NCBI GenBank assembly: GCA_949067325.1
Contig: CARTDZ010000002.1
Span: 1 to 12,724, forward strand
Length of the DNA stretch: 12,724 nt
Reading direction: 5' to 3'
From: an uncultured Eubacteriales bacterium
GTDB lineage: Bacteria > Bacillota > Clostridia > Christensenellales > UBA1242
Positions 12,574 through 12,724 of the stretch are shown piece by piece (positions within the stretch are counted from its first letter, which is position 1; every line of letters begins with the position of its first letter). Below the pieces are notes generated by a model. That model made no database searches. It worked only from the letters and a program-made list of their open reading frames with translations, and was not told the origin of the DNA. The position numbers and the translations under genes were made by a program.

Positions 12574-12724
12574 CAAGGTATTTTATTAATTATTTTATTA
12601 ATACATGCTATTTTTAACGATTTTTTAAAATTAAAATGTTTAAATCTAATCATGACTTTTACAATCGCTTGCAGTAAATTATCTTCAAAATCGGTGCTTA
12701 GATTTTGCCGCTGAAATTTTAACT
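12574..12724. other. AT-rich non-coding right edge
   Basis: The roughly 150 bases upstream of the amidase gene hold no coding sequence that I can support. No clear sigma-A promoter, or sigma-E or sigma-G-like box, was recognised. TTAATTATTTTATTAAT-type runs are simple AT-rich sequence. Confidence 0.5.

Noticed and set aside
1..12724. CRISPR array, integrase, transposase or reverse transcriptase
   Set aside because: No spaced identical repeats of CRISPR type and no recombinase, transposase or polymerase motifs were seen on either strand, despite the island-like features.

Overview
The window looks like chromosomal DNA from a low-GC, endospore-forming Firmicute, probably a Clostridia-type and possibly uncultured gut lineage. 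The evidence is AT-rich DNA with strong Shine-Dalgarno sites, tRNAs with encoded CCA, and a right half carrying spoIIE, tilS, a guanylate kinase and a CwlD-type amidase, all on the minus strand. No species can be named from the sequence alone.

Layout. (1) 1-892, minus strand: the first codons of a gene running off the left edge, a Nudix hydrolase with an altered Nudix box, and tRNA-Leu(CAG), which has its own promoter and no visible terminator before the Nudix gene. (2) 1077-4133, plus strand: tRNA-Ser(UGA) with promoter and terminator, a 15-bp perfect inverted repeat, then a tight three-gene operon (SAM-methyltransferase-like protein, DUF1848 protein, SPL-type radical SAM protein). Directly after it lies a fossil of a second DUF1848-SPL pair collapsed into about 200 bp, then an 18-bp near copy of the tRNA-Ser 3' end. 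(3) 4168-6171: a SHOCT-domain membrane protein and a SLOG-like protein (minus), divergent from two tandem paralogous XRE regulators (plus). Repeated CGTATACAT/ATGTAAACG elements in the promoter regions suggest joint control. (4) 6155-7478: two copies of about 172 bp from the 3' end of tilS bracket roughly 1 kb that holds a promoter, two strong hairpins and an N-formylglutamate-amidohydrolase-like gene. This is the signature of an insertion at the 3' end of tilS. (5) 7321-12573, minus strand: core genes tilS, spoIIE, gmk-like and cwlD-like.

The right part is ordinary core genome for tRNA modification, sporulation signalling, nucleotide metabolism and spore cortex or cell wall hydrolysis. The left and middle parts look accessory: genes lie next to tRNA and tilS 3' ends, duplications and fossils are present, and small regulators occur in pairs. 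The best candidates for something undescribed are the methyltransferase-DUF1848-SPL cassette, the small tilS-end island with its two hairpins, and the SLOG/XRE/XRE module. All functional proposals for these are inference.
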